DNA of 64,000 bases from Candidatus Gastranaerophilales bacterium (GCA_944324905.1 CALUYB010000003.1:104937-168936); one strand, 5' to 3'. Positions 1-6,759 are shown, numbered from the stretch's first letter. The notes: a model not told the origin generated them from the letters alone. Translations and numbers: made by a program.

Positions 1-301
1 ACTTGAAAAAGGCACAATTTCAAATAACATTGCAAAACAACTTGTGGTTGAAATTTTAAAATCAGGCGAAGACGCACAACAATTAGTTGATAAAAAGGGC
101 TTGAGCGTGCTTTCTGACGCTAGTCAACTTGAAGAACTTGCAAGAAAAGTTGTTGAAGCAAATCCTGAACAGGTTGCAGCATACAAAGGCGGCAGGGATA
201 AGCTTTTTGGTTTCTTTGTAGGTCAAATCATGAAAGAAACAAAAGGCAGGGCAAATCCACAAATGCTGAATGAAATTTTGAAAAAAGAATTGGAAAAATA
301 A
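1..301 (+). CDS. gatB: Asp/Glu-tRNA amidotransferase subunit B, C-terminal end (partial)
   Basis: Only the last 99 residues or so lie in the window; the reading frame is open from base 2 and ends at the TAA at 299-301. The fragment looks like the C-terminal YqeY-like tail of GatB, which helps bind the misacylated tRNA: a helical segment with NIAKQLV near the start, then a GRANPQMLNEIL stretch near the end, the usual GatB finish. GatB activates and amidates Glu-tRNA(Gln) or Asp-tRNA(Asn) together with GatA and GatC. gatC lies about 8.5 kb away at 8763, so the gat genes are not one operon here. Family call is firm for the tail; the catalytic part cannot be seen. Confidence 0.85.
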   Translation, partial: LEKGTISNNIAKQLVVEILKSGEDAQQLVDKKGLSVLSDASQLEELARKVVEANPEQVAAYKGGRDKLFGFFVGQIMKETKGRANPQMLNEILKKELEK

Positions 302-339
302 TCTTTTTTTGGTATCATTATTTGGAGAGCTGCTGAAAA

Positions 340-385
340 GCAAATTGACAATTTAATAGACTGATTTATACCTGCCGGTGTGATG
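340..385 (+). repeat. Upstream copy of a 46-bp direct repeat containing the tRNA-Leu 5' end
   Basis: Bases 340-385 recur without change at 441-486 (offset 101). The repeat holds 34 bp of leader plus the first 12 nt of the tRNA-Leu gene (374-385). In this upstream copy the tRNA then breaks off and is followed by a short hairpin made of AAACATGC and GCATGTTT (388-406 region). It is therefore an aborted duplicate of the tRNA start, not a working tRNA. Confidence 0.85.
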
Positions 386-419
386 CTAAACATGCGTAGC
401 ATGTTTAAGAGAATATGTA

Positions 420-442
420 GACCAATTTCATCACATCTTGGC
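420..442 (-). repeat. Inverted fragment of the tRNA-Leu 5' region
   Basis: Read on the minus strand, this stretch matches tRNA-Leu from its start into the D arm (core GTGATGAAATTGGT, with small differences at both ends). It lies between the two direct copies of the tRNA leader, so one truncated direct copy and one inverted copy precede the intact gene. Together the copies can pair into a long imperfect hairpin. Confidence 0.7.
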
Positions 443-486
443 AAATTGACAATTTAATAGACTGATTTATACCTGCCGGTGTGATG
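441..486 (+). repeat. Second copy of the 46-bp direct repeat, running into the intact tRNA-Leu
   Basis: This copy is identical to 340-385 and continues into the complete tRNA-Leu gene at 475. The 34 bp before the tRNA are the natural leader of the gene. Confidence 0.85.
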
Positions 487-560
487 AAATTGGTAGACGT
501 GCCAGACTCAAAATCTGGTGTGGTTCACCCCACGTGCCGGTTCGACTCCGGCCACCGGCA
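475..560 (+). tRNA. tRNA-Leu, anticodon CAA
   Basis: An 86-nt class II tRNA. The acceptor strands GCCGGTG (475-481) and CACCGGC (553-559) pair perfectly, with A560 as discriminator; CCA is not encoded. The anticodon stem is CCAGA/TCTGG and its loop CTCAAAA gives anticodon CAA, decoding UUG. A long variable arm (TGTGG/CCCCACG region) and the T loop TTCGACT fit tRNA-Leu. It is followed by an intrinsic terminator at 576-600 and by two damaged copies of its own 3' end. Confidence 0.95.
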
Positions 561-802
561 GTATAAACATAATTTAACCCACGCAAGGTGTGGGGTTTTT
601 AATTGAGTCGAACCGACCCCACGCATATGTTGTAGTCGCAACCTCACGGTCGCTCAGTCGACTCCGGCCACCGGCAGTATAAATATAATTTAACCCACAC
701 AAGGTGTGGGTTTTTTAATAGAGTCGAACCGACCCCACGTATATGTTGTAGTTGCAACCTCACGGTCGCTCAGTCGACTCCGGCCACCGGCAGTATAAAC
801 AT
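545..802 (+). repeat. Tandem 116-bp repeats made of tRNA-Leu 3' end, terminator and inverted T-arm
   Basis: Unit 1 (545-660) and unit 2 (661-776) are about 94 percent identical, and a third partial copy runs 777-802. Each starts with the last 16 nt of tRNA-Leu, then carries the terminator, then GAGTCGAACCG (605-615 and 721-731), which is an exact 11-nt inverted copy of the tRNA T-arm (538-548). Units 2 and 3 lack the rest of the tRNA, so they cannot be functional tRNA genes. They are not CRISPR repeats. Confidence 0.85.
576..600 (+). terminator. Intrinsic terminator of tRNA-Leu
   Basis: A CCCAC / GTGGG stem around a short loop is followed by a T-run (596-600). It lies 16 nt after the tRNA end. 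A near copy with a perfect ACCCACAC / GTGTGGGT stem sits 116 bp further on at 692-716. Confidence 0.75.
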
Positions 803-818
803 TAATCAATAAGAACTA

Positions 819-846
819 TGTCATGCTGAACTTGTTTCAGCATCTT
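819..846. repeat. Dispersed palindromic repeat (ATGCTGAA / TTCAGCAT)
   Basis: The stretch carries TCATGCTGAACTTG followed by TTTCAGCATCTT; the arms ATGCTGAA and TTCAGCAT pair around a 5-nt loop. I recall very similar sequences scattered in intergenic DNA of many bacterial genomes. Only one copy is seen here, beyond the tRNA-Leu repeats and before the 3' end of the glycosyltransferase gene. The rest of 847-918 holds no feature I can recognise. Confidence 0.5.
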
Positions 847-918
847 TAAATCTGAATACAAATATTTTAATCCCCTAAATTAAAAAGTTTTGAAATAAAT
901 TCAAAATTCACATACTTA

Positions 919-1704
919 CTACAAAATAAATTTTTCCCAAAATTCAGGATTATATTTCAAGTATCCATGGCAGCCAAAAGGTAACTTGTACCCATTCATT
1001 TTATACAAAATTTCAGGATGAACTTCAAATGAAAATTTCATTGCAATATTTGGTGGAGCACATTTAAACTCTTTCATAAACTTTTTTGAATATTTTACTA
1101 TTGCATAATCCTCATTTAATGTAGTAGACTCCCAAAAAGGAATTTCACAAAAAAAGTGCATTAGATAATTATAGGCAACGTTAAATATGGTTTTTAAATC
1201 AGAGGACTTTAAATAGGAGGCAGCATATTCACGAGGATTATACTTTATAGCCTGTTTATTGCTTAAAATCTTAATCATGTCATTGATATTTCTAAGCGAA
1301 AAACCACCGTTACCAGCAATTGCAGATAACTCATCGCCAACAAACCAAGGTGCGCCAATGTAAGAAAAACCCTGGTTACACCAATAATCAAGTTCATCTC
1401 TAAATACCCAAGCATCTAGCTGGTAAATTAGCATAAAATCATATTCACTAAATCGCATATAAAATTCTGGTTTTAAAAGCAACTTTGAATATGCGCTAAG
1501 TGACTCAAAATAAGAACTATCAAAACGCGCAACGCAAAAATTGCAATTCTTGAATACTTGCTCGTAAATGCCCACATGCAAGTTGACAGGACAAATAAGC
1601 CTTATGTCTCTTTTTGCAAAAATTTTTGCACATTGGACCAAAGAATGCAGCTCATTGGCACCAGGGTTTTCTTTATAAACAGGAATAACAATTGCGCAGT
1701 TCAT
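919..1704 (-). CDS. DUF5672-type putative glycosyltransferase
   Basis: A soluble protein of 261 residues that fits the DUF5672 family, thought to be glycosyltransferases. The N-terminus AIVIPVYKENPG has the beta-strand of a GT-A fold. The centre has LIYQLDAWVF followed by the Trp-Cys and IGAPW segment and NGGFSLR, which is the hallmark block of the family. A longer start at 1728 is possible, but the ATG at 1704 has a -10 box TATTAT exactly 6 nt before it and no Shine-Dalgarno sequence, so a leaderless start at 1704 is preferred. It probably acts on surface polysaccharide; the substrate cannot be told. Confidence 0.7.
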   Translation of the reverse strand: MNCAIVIPVYKENPGANELHSLVQCAKIFAKRDIRLICPVNLHVGIYEQVFKNCNFCVARFDSSYFESLSAYSKLLLKPEFYMRFSEYDFMLIYQLDAWVFRDELDYWCNQGFSYIGAPWFVGDELSAIAGNGGFSLRNINDMIKILSNKQAIKYNPREYAASYLKSSDLKTIFNVAYNYLMHFFCEIPFWESTTLNEDYAIVKYSKKFMKEFKCAPPNIAMKFSFEVHPEILYKMNGYKLPFGCHGYLKYNPEFWEKFIL

Positions 1705-1710
1705 AAAAAT

Positions 1711-1716
1711 ATAATA
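1711..1716 (-). promoter_or_regulatory. -10 box TATTAT, 6 nt before ATG (leaderless geometry)
   Basis: On the minus strand TATTAT is followed by six bases and then the ATG at 1704. No ribosome-binding site is present. Confidence 0.55.
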
Positions 1717-1754
1717 ACTTAAAAACAAATTTGCAAATAATAAAAATTAGTGTT

Positions 1755-1901
1755 ATGATTACTATAAAAAATAGGAAATAAGGTGAAACTCCTTAACTGG
1801 ACCGCAGCCGTAAAGTCGGAAAACTTATATATCCTGTAATTGCGTGAACCGATACAGGAGGTAAAGTTCCTTGTGTTGCGGTCAATAGCACAAGGTTTTT
1901 T
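1755..1901 (+). promoter_or_regulatory. Cobalamin-type riboswitch with SD-sequestering / terminator hairpin
   Basis: The core resembles cobalamin riboswitches: AGGAA, then AAGGTGAAACTCCTT (stem AAGG/CCTT, 1780-1794), then GGACCGCAGCCGTAA (1799-1813). A hairpin CCTGTA/TACAGG follows (1833-1858 region). The strongest evidence is a kissing loop: GACCGCA at 1800-1806 is the exact complement of TGCGGTC at 1877-1883, which lies in the loop of a last hairpin with arms CCTTGTG (1869-1875) and CACAAGG (1889-1895). That hairpin is followed by six T (1896-1901), and its 3' arm holds AAGG, the only plausible Shine-Dalgarno sequence for the ATG at 1903. Pairing therefore could both stop transcription and hide the ribosome site. 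Compact form suggests a class II cobalamin aptamer. Which cobalamin is bound cannot be told. Confidence 0.8.
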
Positions 1902-1902
1902 A

Positions 1903-2643
1903 ATGGTAGGATATTTATCACAAGTTAATAACAACAGAGCAAATACTTGCCCACATGGCTTGCCGCTAGGTGCATGCCCAATCTGCAACGGCATGGGTGG
2001 CGGCGGAGGTTCTACAAAAAAAATGGATGAGCCAAGGCGCCCTGGAGAAATGTCCTATCAAGAGTGCTATGCCCAGTGGAAACAAATGCAAAGAGCGCAG
2101 GCAAGGGAGCAAGCCTTGCAAGAGGCGATGTTAAAAAATGCTGAACTTGCAGCAAAATTTCAACAACAATTAACAAATGTTGTAAATACTGCCCATAATA
2201 TCCTTGATAAAATTCAGCAAAATTTACCAAAACCTGTTGCAAAAGTCTTTGAAGGGATTTCAAATAATATCTTAAAACCATTGCTAAACATCATAAAAGA
2301 TTTTCCTCAAATAATTAAAAATCTGCCAAATGCCATTGAAACAATTAAAAATGAAATAGCAAAAGTAGCAGAAAAGATTAGCGCCGTAATTGGTGAAATT
2401 CAAAACTTTATAGAAAAGAAAATTTCAGATGCAACAAAAGTTCTGAAAAAGAAATTTAGAAAGCTCTTGTCTTTCTTCGGTATAGAAGAAGAATACGAAG
2501 AAGACGAAGAACTAAAGAAAGAAATTGCAGTATTTAAAGAATTTGAAATTGAAAACTTAAAGGAATTACTAAGAAAGCTTATTAGACCAAGAAGTCAGAA
2601 GGAAGAAGAAATTGCCGCAAGTACAGATAACCAGTATCAATAA
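1903..2643 (+). CDS. Cys-motif N-terminus, helical protein under the cobalamin-type riboswitch; function unknown
   Basis: 246 residues. I do not know a function. Near the N-terminus it has a CPHGLPLGACPICNG block (residues about 16-30), which looks like a small metal-binding knuckle with CPxC, followed by a run of Gly. Residues about 50-200 are amphipathic helix and likely coiled coil, and the C-terminal part is rich in Lys and Glu. There is no signal peptide. The start at ATG 1903 is chosen because AAGG lies 7 nt upstream inside the riboswitch hairpin; an upstream TTG at 1840 would place the start inside the aptamer. It is the first gene of an operon with 2612-4126 and 4136-4627, so all three are probably controlled by cobalamin. 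Confidence 0.75.
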   Translation: MVGYLSQVNNNRANTCPHGLPLGACPICNGMGGGGGSTKKMDEPRRPGEMSYQECYAQWKQMQRAQAREQALQEAMLKNAELAAKFQQQLTNVVNTAHNILDKIQQNLPKPVAKVFEGISNNILKPLLNIIKDFPQIIKNLPNAIETIKNEIAKVAEKISAVIGEIQNFIEKKISDATKVLKKKFRKLLSFFGIEEEYEEDEELKKEIAVFKEFEIENLKELLRKLIRPRSQKEEEIAASTDNQYQ

Positions 2644-4126
2644 CGCCAACAGGTATTTAACAAATCGCCAGTTAAAACAAAAAAACGCAACGCTTGAAGG
2701 CGTTGTAGTTAACAATTTTATAAAAGATTATGATGCTCAAGAATGTGCAAATTTAGATGACACTTACAATACTCTTGTAATATCTGATAATGAAAGTGAA
2801 AACGTTCAAAAATACATTGGGGCCGAAAAGGAAAAAGGTTACAATGCAAAAAAAGCCTTGTTGCCACTTGCGCTTAGTACTGGTGCAATATTTGCCTCAG
2901 GCGCGATTTTAAGTTTTCTCTTTAAAAATTCTGCAAAGAAAAATTTAACCGAGCCCTTTATTAAAAAATTGCCATCAATGGGTATGAATATAAATATTGT
3001 TGAAGAAACAGGTTTTGCAACATACATGGCGCTAAGCGATCCTAACAGGCAAAATATAATGGCAACAATAGCGGTTTTTGCCTTTAGCGCATTGACGCTC
3101 ACTGCTAAAAAATTTGTTGAAGGTGTAAAGGAAATTTGGGTTAAAAAACAAGACGCGCAAGTTCAAAAGGAATTACAAGAAAATTTAATCGATGTTGAAA
3201 CAAAAGCCTTTTCAGGGAAGTTGGCAATACAAAGAAATATGTTAAGCCAACATGGAAACTATTTTAAAAAAGCACTCCAAAACCAAAATAACAAAGAAAA
3301 AGACTTGGGTGCAATATATTTTAAAAATTTTAATTTTAAAGGTAGTAACAAGACAAAAGAACAAAATAATGACAAAAAGCTAAAAGATTTAATTACACCA
3401 AATGCGCTTATAAGTGCAGGCTTACTGATTGGCAGTGTAGCCCTTGGTATATTAACTCTAAAAAACATAAAATCAGGTGCAAAGTACCACGAGGACTTTA
3501 TTAACAACTTTAAAAACGCAAAGCAAAAAATCCTTGACGAGATAATAAATAACAAAACGCAAGATAAAACATTGCTTACTGACACTTTAATTAAAATGGG
3601 TGCAAATTCTCAAAAAGCAAAAGAATGCGCACAAAAAGCAGGTTTTGGCGAAAAAGATATAAGCGACATAGTAGAAACTGTTTCAACTAACGTTGAAAAC
3701 ATCTGGGGCAATGCGCCGACAGGTATGAGTACAGAAAACGGAAAAGCATTTTTCTACTGTTATTTAAACGAAACTCGCGGACACCTGTATAATTGGCTTA
3801 TACACAATGATAACCCATTTTTAAAGAATTTATTTATAGCAATGGCGGCAGTAAGCTCTACAAGTTTTGTAGCGCAACAAACAGCAGAGGCTATAAAAGA
3901 AGCAACTGTTATAAAAGAAAACGCTAAAACAGAGCTTGATCTACAAAAAAGGCTTGTTGAAGTTGAAATTAAAAATTTCAAAGCGAAAAAGGAAAGCGCA
4001 ATTGCGCCGCTAATAGAGGAATTTGAGCGCAAGAAGAAAGAAGGCAAACCGGCAAACGAACTAAAGGTTATGGCGGATAACATCTTGCTTGAGATTAAAA
4101 ACGGCCCTCCATTTGTTTATTCATAA
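2612..4126 (+). CDS. Lineage-specific membrane protein, function unknown
   Basis: 504 residues with no family I recognise. Hydrophobic segments lie near residues 85-105 (LLPLALSTGAIFASGAIL), 150-165, 270-285 and 400-415, separated by long Lys-rich and helical stretches, so it probably sits in the inner membrane with large cytoplasmic loops. The start is a TTG overlapping the previous gene by 32 bp, with AAGGAAG about 8 nt before it; no in-frame ATG is nearby. The overlap suggests translational coupling to the riboswitch-controlled gene upstream. In general build (membrane helices plus Lys-rich linkers) it resembles the protein at 27580-28626. Confidence 0.7.
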   Translation: MPQVQITSINNANRYLTNRQLKQKNATLEGVVVNNFIKDYDAQECANLDDTYNTLVISDNESENVQKYIGAEKEKGYNAKKALLPLALSTGAIFASGAILSFLFKNSAKKNLTEPFIKKLPSMGMNINIVEETGFATYMALSDPNRQNIMATIAVFAFSALTLTAKKFVEGVKEIWVKKQDAQVQKELQENLIDVETKAFSGKLAIQRNMLSQHGNYFKKALQNQNNKEKDLGAIYFKNFNFKGSNKTKEQNNDKKLKDLITPNALISAGLLIGSVALGILTLKNIKSGAKYHEDFINNFKNAKQKILDEIINNKTQDKTLLTDTLIKMGANSQKAKECAQKAGFGEKDISDIVETVSTNVENIWGNAPTGMSTENGKAFFYCYLNETRGHLYNWLIHNDNPFLKNLFIAMAAVSSTSFVAQQTAEAIKEATVIKENAKTELDLQKRLVEVEIKNFKAKKESAIAPLIEEFERKKKEGKPANELKVMADNILLEIKNGPPFVYS

Positions 4127-4135
4127 GGAAAAATT

Positions 4136-4627
4136 ATGCAAATCAGCCCATCTGGATTATTTAACATACAAAACATAGGTAAAAATGTGCAAAGAGCAAA
4201 TTTTAAACAAAATTTTTGCACATTTGACGAAAATAAAGTGCAACGAATAATTAATGAAAAAGAGACCGCACTGCCGTACATAGAAAATATGCTCAAAACA
4301 ACAAATGATGAAAATTGCGCTATAGAGTGCCTTTACATTTTAAACAGAATGCTTGACAATAACGTCAAAGGAATTGAGAAAATGTACCCGACATTAAGCA
4401 GGTTTAATTACTCAAATTCTCCTGATATTCAGGTAATGCTATCCGGAATATATAGAAAAACCCTGATACCGGACGCATTTGGTCCACTCAATAGAATGCT
4501 GGCGCAACAAATTTATTACCCAAACAGCCCATATTTTGACGCAACAGAAGAAATTGGCGGCGCAATTTTAGAATATATAAGAAGTTATGGTGCAAAAAAT
4601 GTATACAAACAACAATCTTGCAATTAA
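4136..4627 (+). CDS. Hypothetical helical protein, third gene of the riboswitch operon
   Basis: 163 residues, soluble, with no recognised family. It starts 9 bp after the membrane protein gene, with AAGGAAAAATT before the ATG. The N-terminus (NVQRANFKQNF) is the short Phe/Asn-rich head seen in other lineage-specific proteins of this window. The centre (residues 35-110) is predicted to be helical and HEAT-like. It is likely co-transcribed with 1903-4126 and so under the same riboswitch. No function can be given. Confidence 0.65.
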   Translation: MQISPSGLFNIQNIGKNVQRANFKQNFCTFDENKVQRIINEKETALPYIENMLKTTNDENCAIECLYILNRMLDNNVKGIEKMYPTLSRFNYSNSPDIQVMLSGIYRKTLIPDAFGPLNRMLAQQIYYPNSPYFDATEEIGGAILEYIRSYGAKNVYKQQSCN

Positions 4628-4641
4628 TTTAGAAACTATTG

Positions 4642-4647
4642 TAGAAT
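4642..4647 (+). promoter_or_regulatory. -10 box TAGAAT, 6 nt before ATG (leaderless geometry)
   Basis: TAGAAT is followed by six bases and the ATG at 4654. No Shine-Dalgarno sequence is present, so the prepilin-like gene seems to have its own promoter apart from the riboswitch operon. Confidence 0.5.
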
Positions 4648-4653
4648 AATCTT

Positions 4654-4995
4654 ATGAAAATAAAAGCTTTTACAATGGCAGAAATGCTTATAACAATACT
4701 TATGATATCAATCGCTATGATTGTTATGGCGCCAGTTATGACAAAAAAAGCAAAAGAGCCCCTGCCGCAAGTCGTTGTTAAAGAAGGCCAAACGTTGCCA
4801 AAAGGCGCAATTATCCTATATTACGGAGATGATATTCCAGATGGCTGGCAAGAGTGCAGTGGACAAAGCTTAGATGGTGAAGAATTTAAAGAACTAAAAG
4901 AAAACATCTCAAATTATTCATATTTGCCTGATTTAAACCAGCTTTTTCAAGCAACAGATACAAATTTAAAATGGATTATAAAAGTAAAAAAATAG
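4654..4995 (+). CDS. Prepilin-like protein with a tail-collar-like C-terminal domain
   Basis: 113 residues. The N-terminus KAFTMAEMLITILMISIA is a type IV prepilin or pseudopilin signal: a short basic leader, then a hydrophobic helix with Glu at mature position 5, as cut by prepilin peptidase. The rest is not pilin-like: PKGAIILYYGDDIPDGW followed by QECSGQSL and a late PDL segment resembles the phage tail-collar domain, which usually reads GxIxxYxGxxxPxGWxxCdG and then PDLrgrF. So it appears to be a small pilus or surface tip protein built by fusion. No pilus assembly genes are nearby. Minor pseudopilin is the alternative. Confidence 0.7.
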   Translation: MKIKAFTMAEMLITILMISIAMIVMAPVMTKKAKEPLPQVVVKEGQTLPKGAIILYYGDDIPDGWQECSGQSLDGEEFKELKENISNYSYLPDLNQLFQATDTNLKWIIKVKK

Positions 4996-4996
4996 C

Positions 4997-5869
4997 TTAT
5001 TTGTTTTCTATTTGAGCTAAAACCTCAGTCCCTACAAGGTTTTCCAAAATCATCCTTGATGCCCAAAACTCTGACTCTGCTTTTTTAGCTGCATTTTGAG
5101 CATTTCTGTAATAAACATCTGCAATAATCAACTCCTCGCGCGGAGCATTTTGAGATTTATCATAAATTTCTCGACGTTTTTCAAGATTATCAAGTGTCAT
5201 TGCCATAATCTCTTTTTTTGTCAGGTAGTCAATGTAAAGATTGAGTAATTTTTTTTGCAAATCGTCGATTTTTCGCACCAATAAAACCATATCAGCATCA
5301 TTTACTTTTGTAAATTTATAATTTAATTCCTTGTCATCACGCGTAATTGCGCCCAAAAGACCGCCGCCAATTAGCGCGCCTGTTGCCATATAAGGGTTTG
5401 AGCTAAGCGCAGTACCGGCTATTGTTGAAAAACTGGCAATTGGTTTAATAATTTTCTTTAAAATGTTTTCATTTGGTTTATTTTCATCAGGGTTAGATAG
5501 TTTGTAAATAGTGTATTTAATTGTTTCACTTCTTTGAGCTGCAGCGGCCCAAAGCAGTTGCAAATCAGCCAGTAAATCAGCAGATTCGATATTCAAGTCA
5601 TAGGAAACATCATCAGCCAATCTTTTTAAACTCAAGTCGGCGTATGATGAATCATAAGCCGCCTGCTTAATGCCACTGCTCGACACGACTGTTTTACCCT
5701 CGTTTACAGTTTTTACTTCACTAAATGGTGCTTCGGGATTTTGACCGACACCAAGCCTGTTTGCAGGAGGCATGGGATAATTTAAACTCTCAAGCGTTAA
5801 TGATTGCGATGGCAAAATTGTCATCGAAAAAAGTACTAATAAAATTTTCTTACAATTACTTTTTATCAT
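4997..5869 (-). CDS. Secreted protein with TolC-like C-terminal coiled coil (paralogue of next gene)
   Basis: 290 residues. The start is set at ATG 5869, because it has GAGG 6 nt upstream and gives a clear signal peptide (MIKSNCKKILLVLFSMTILP); longer forms do not. The mature protein has a central Gly/Ala-rich hydrophobic stretch (TAGTALSSNPYMATGALIGG) and a C-terminal coiled coil, ending in a segment like those of outer-membrane efflux factors (ADVYYRNAQNAAKKAESEF, then LVGTEVL). It overlaps the end of the gene upstream by 14 bp, and both share the same plan, so they look like a tandem duplication. Function unknown; a periplasmic or outer-membrane component is likely. Confidence 0.65.
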   Translation of the reverse strand: MIKSNCKKILLVLFSMTILPSQSLTLESLNYPMPPANRLGVGQNPEAPFSEVKTVNEGKTVVSSSGIKQAAYDSSYADLSLKRLADDVSYDLNIESADLLADLQLLWAAAAQRSETIKYTIYKLSNPDENKPNENILKKIIKPIASFSTIAGTALSSNPYMATGALIGGGLLGAITRDDKELNYKFTKVNDADMVLLVRKIDDLQKKLLNLYIDYLTKKEIMAMTLDNLEKRREIYDKSQNAPREELIIADVYYRNAQNAAKKAESEFWASRMILENLVGTEVLAQIENK

Positions 5870-6734
5870 TAAAAGCCTCAATATTAACAGGAATTTCGCG
5901 CTTTTTGAAGTTAATGTCATTTAAATCCACATTTTGAGTTTTTAAATTGTACTGTGCAACATTTAAGTTTTCAGTAGTTTCCTTACCGGCAAGACGCTCA
6001 AGCATTAAATGATACTTTTTAACATCCTGCTTAATCCTATATTCCTCAACCAGCTGTTCTTCCCATTGTGCAGCAGCAACGGAGATTTCCAGTGAATCAT
6101 TTTTCTTTAGCGCTTCATTGTAGTTTTTATTGTAAAGCAATAATTGCGCTCTGCAATCTTTTAAACGCATAAGCGCGCCCTTGTAATTGTAATATGTGAT
6201 TACAATTTCATCTTGCAAATCTTCAATAAGTGCCGCAAGCTCAATAGCCTCGGTGTCAGTCAGTGGCACATCTTGCAATTTTTTATAATTATCGCGATTA
6301 ATCCAGTTATTTGCAAGTCTAGCTGCTGCAAAAGAGGCAGATTGAACAGAATAATGCATGCCCATAAAAGAAGGAAGCATTGCAGCACCGCTTAAAAGCG
6401 CACTTACGCTTTTTGCCATAAGTGATGAGTGAATTCGCCTTTGCTCCTCGGGAATTGCAAGTTTTTTCAAGCAAAATTTAATTAAAGGATTAGAATCAAC
6501 AGTAGCATTCCAAAGGTTTTCTAAATCCTCAACATCACTTTGCTGTTGCTTATTAACAATAATCTGAGCTTGCTCGGTTTCATTGATGAACAACGACCCC
6601 TTTAGGGTTTGAACTTGCTCGCCATAGTTTATTTTATGTTCATCAACATTTTCAAGTTTAATTTCTTGCGCCGCAAAGCTTAACTGCGTAAAAAAATTAA
6701 ATATTAAAACAGATGAAATAATTTTTTTGAACAT
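5856..6734 (-). CDS. Secreted coiled-coil protein, paralogue of 4997-5869
   Basis: 292 residues with a signal peptide (MFKKIISSVLIFNFFTQLSFA). Plan matches its downstream neighbour: a segment with LENLWNATV near residue 75 (compare LQLLWAAAA in the paralogue), a hydrophobic middle (SALLSGAAMLPSF), then a coiled coil ending in LERLAGKE (compare LENLVGTE). The gene has no Shine-Dalgarno sequence; TATAAA lies 6 nt before the ATG. It probably heads a two-gene operon. I do not recognise the family; the C-terminal half recalls TolC-type helices without the beta-barrel. Confidence 0.65.
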   Translation of the reverse strand: MFKKIISSVLIFNFFTQLSFAAQEIKLENVDEHKINYGEQVQTLKGSLFINETEQAQIIVNKQQQSDVEDLENLWNATVDSNPLIKFCLKKLAIPEEQRRIHSSLMAKSVSALLSGAAMLPSFMGMHYSVQSASFAAARLANNWINRDNYKKLQDVPLTDTEAIELAALIEDLQDEIVITYYNYKGALMRLKDCRAQLLLYNKNYNEALKKNDSLEISVAAAQWEEQLVEEYRIKQDVKKYHLMLERLAGKETTENLNVAQYNLKTQNVDLNDINFKKREIPVNIEAFNDKK

Positions 6735-6740
6735 AATAAC

Positions 6741-6746
6741 TTTATA
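6741..6746 (-). promoter_or_regulatory. -10 box TATAAA, 6 nt before ATG (leaderless geometry)
   Basis: On the minus strand TATAAA, six bases, then ATG at 6734. No ribosome-binding site. Confidence 0.55.
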
Positions 6747-6759
6747 GCATGATTTTTAG

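Noticed and set aside
545..802. Possible CRISPR array
   Set aside because: The repeats are 116 bp long, contiguous, made of tRNA and terminator sequence, and have no unique spacers; no cas genes are in the window.
1856..1875. AGGAGG within the riboswitch as a Shine-Dalgarno sequence for GTG 1873
   Set aside because: The bases pair in the aptamer, spacing is 11 nt, and the resulting peptide extension is unlike a protein start. I keep it only as a minor possibility.
1840..1902. TTG start of the first riboswitch-operon gene inside the aptamer
   Set aside because: Translation from here would run through the riboswitch hairpin. AAGG placed 7 nt before ATG 1903 fits better.
1719..1994. Minus-strand ORF across the riboswitch
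   Set aside because: It covers the structured leader and the start of the plus-strand gene; no family resemblance and no ribosome site.
4654..4995. Prophage gene because of the tail-collar-like domain
   Set aside because: No other phage genes are near and the N-terminus is a prepilin signal.
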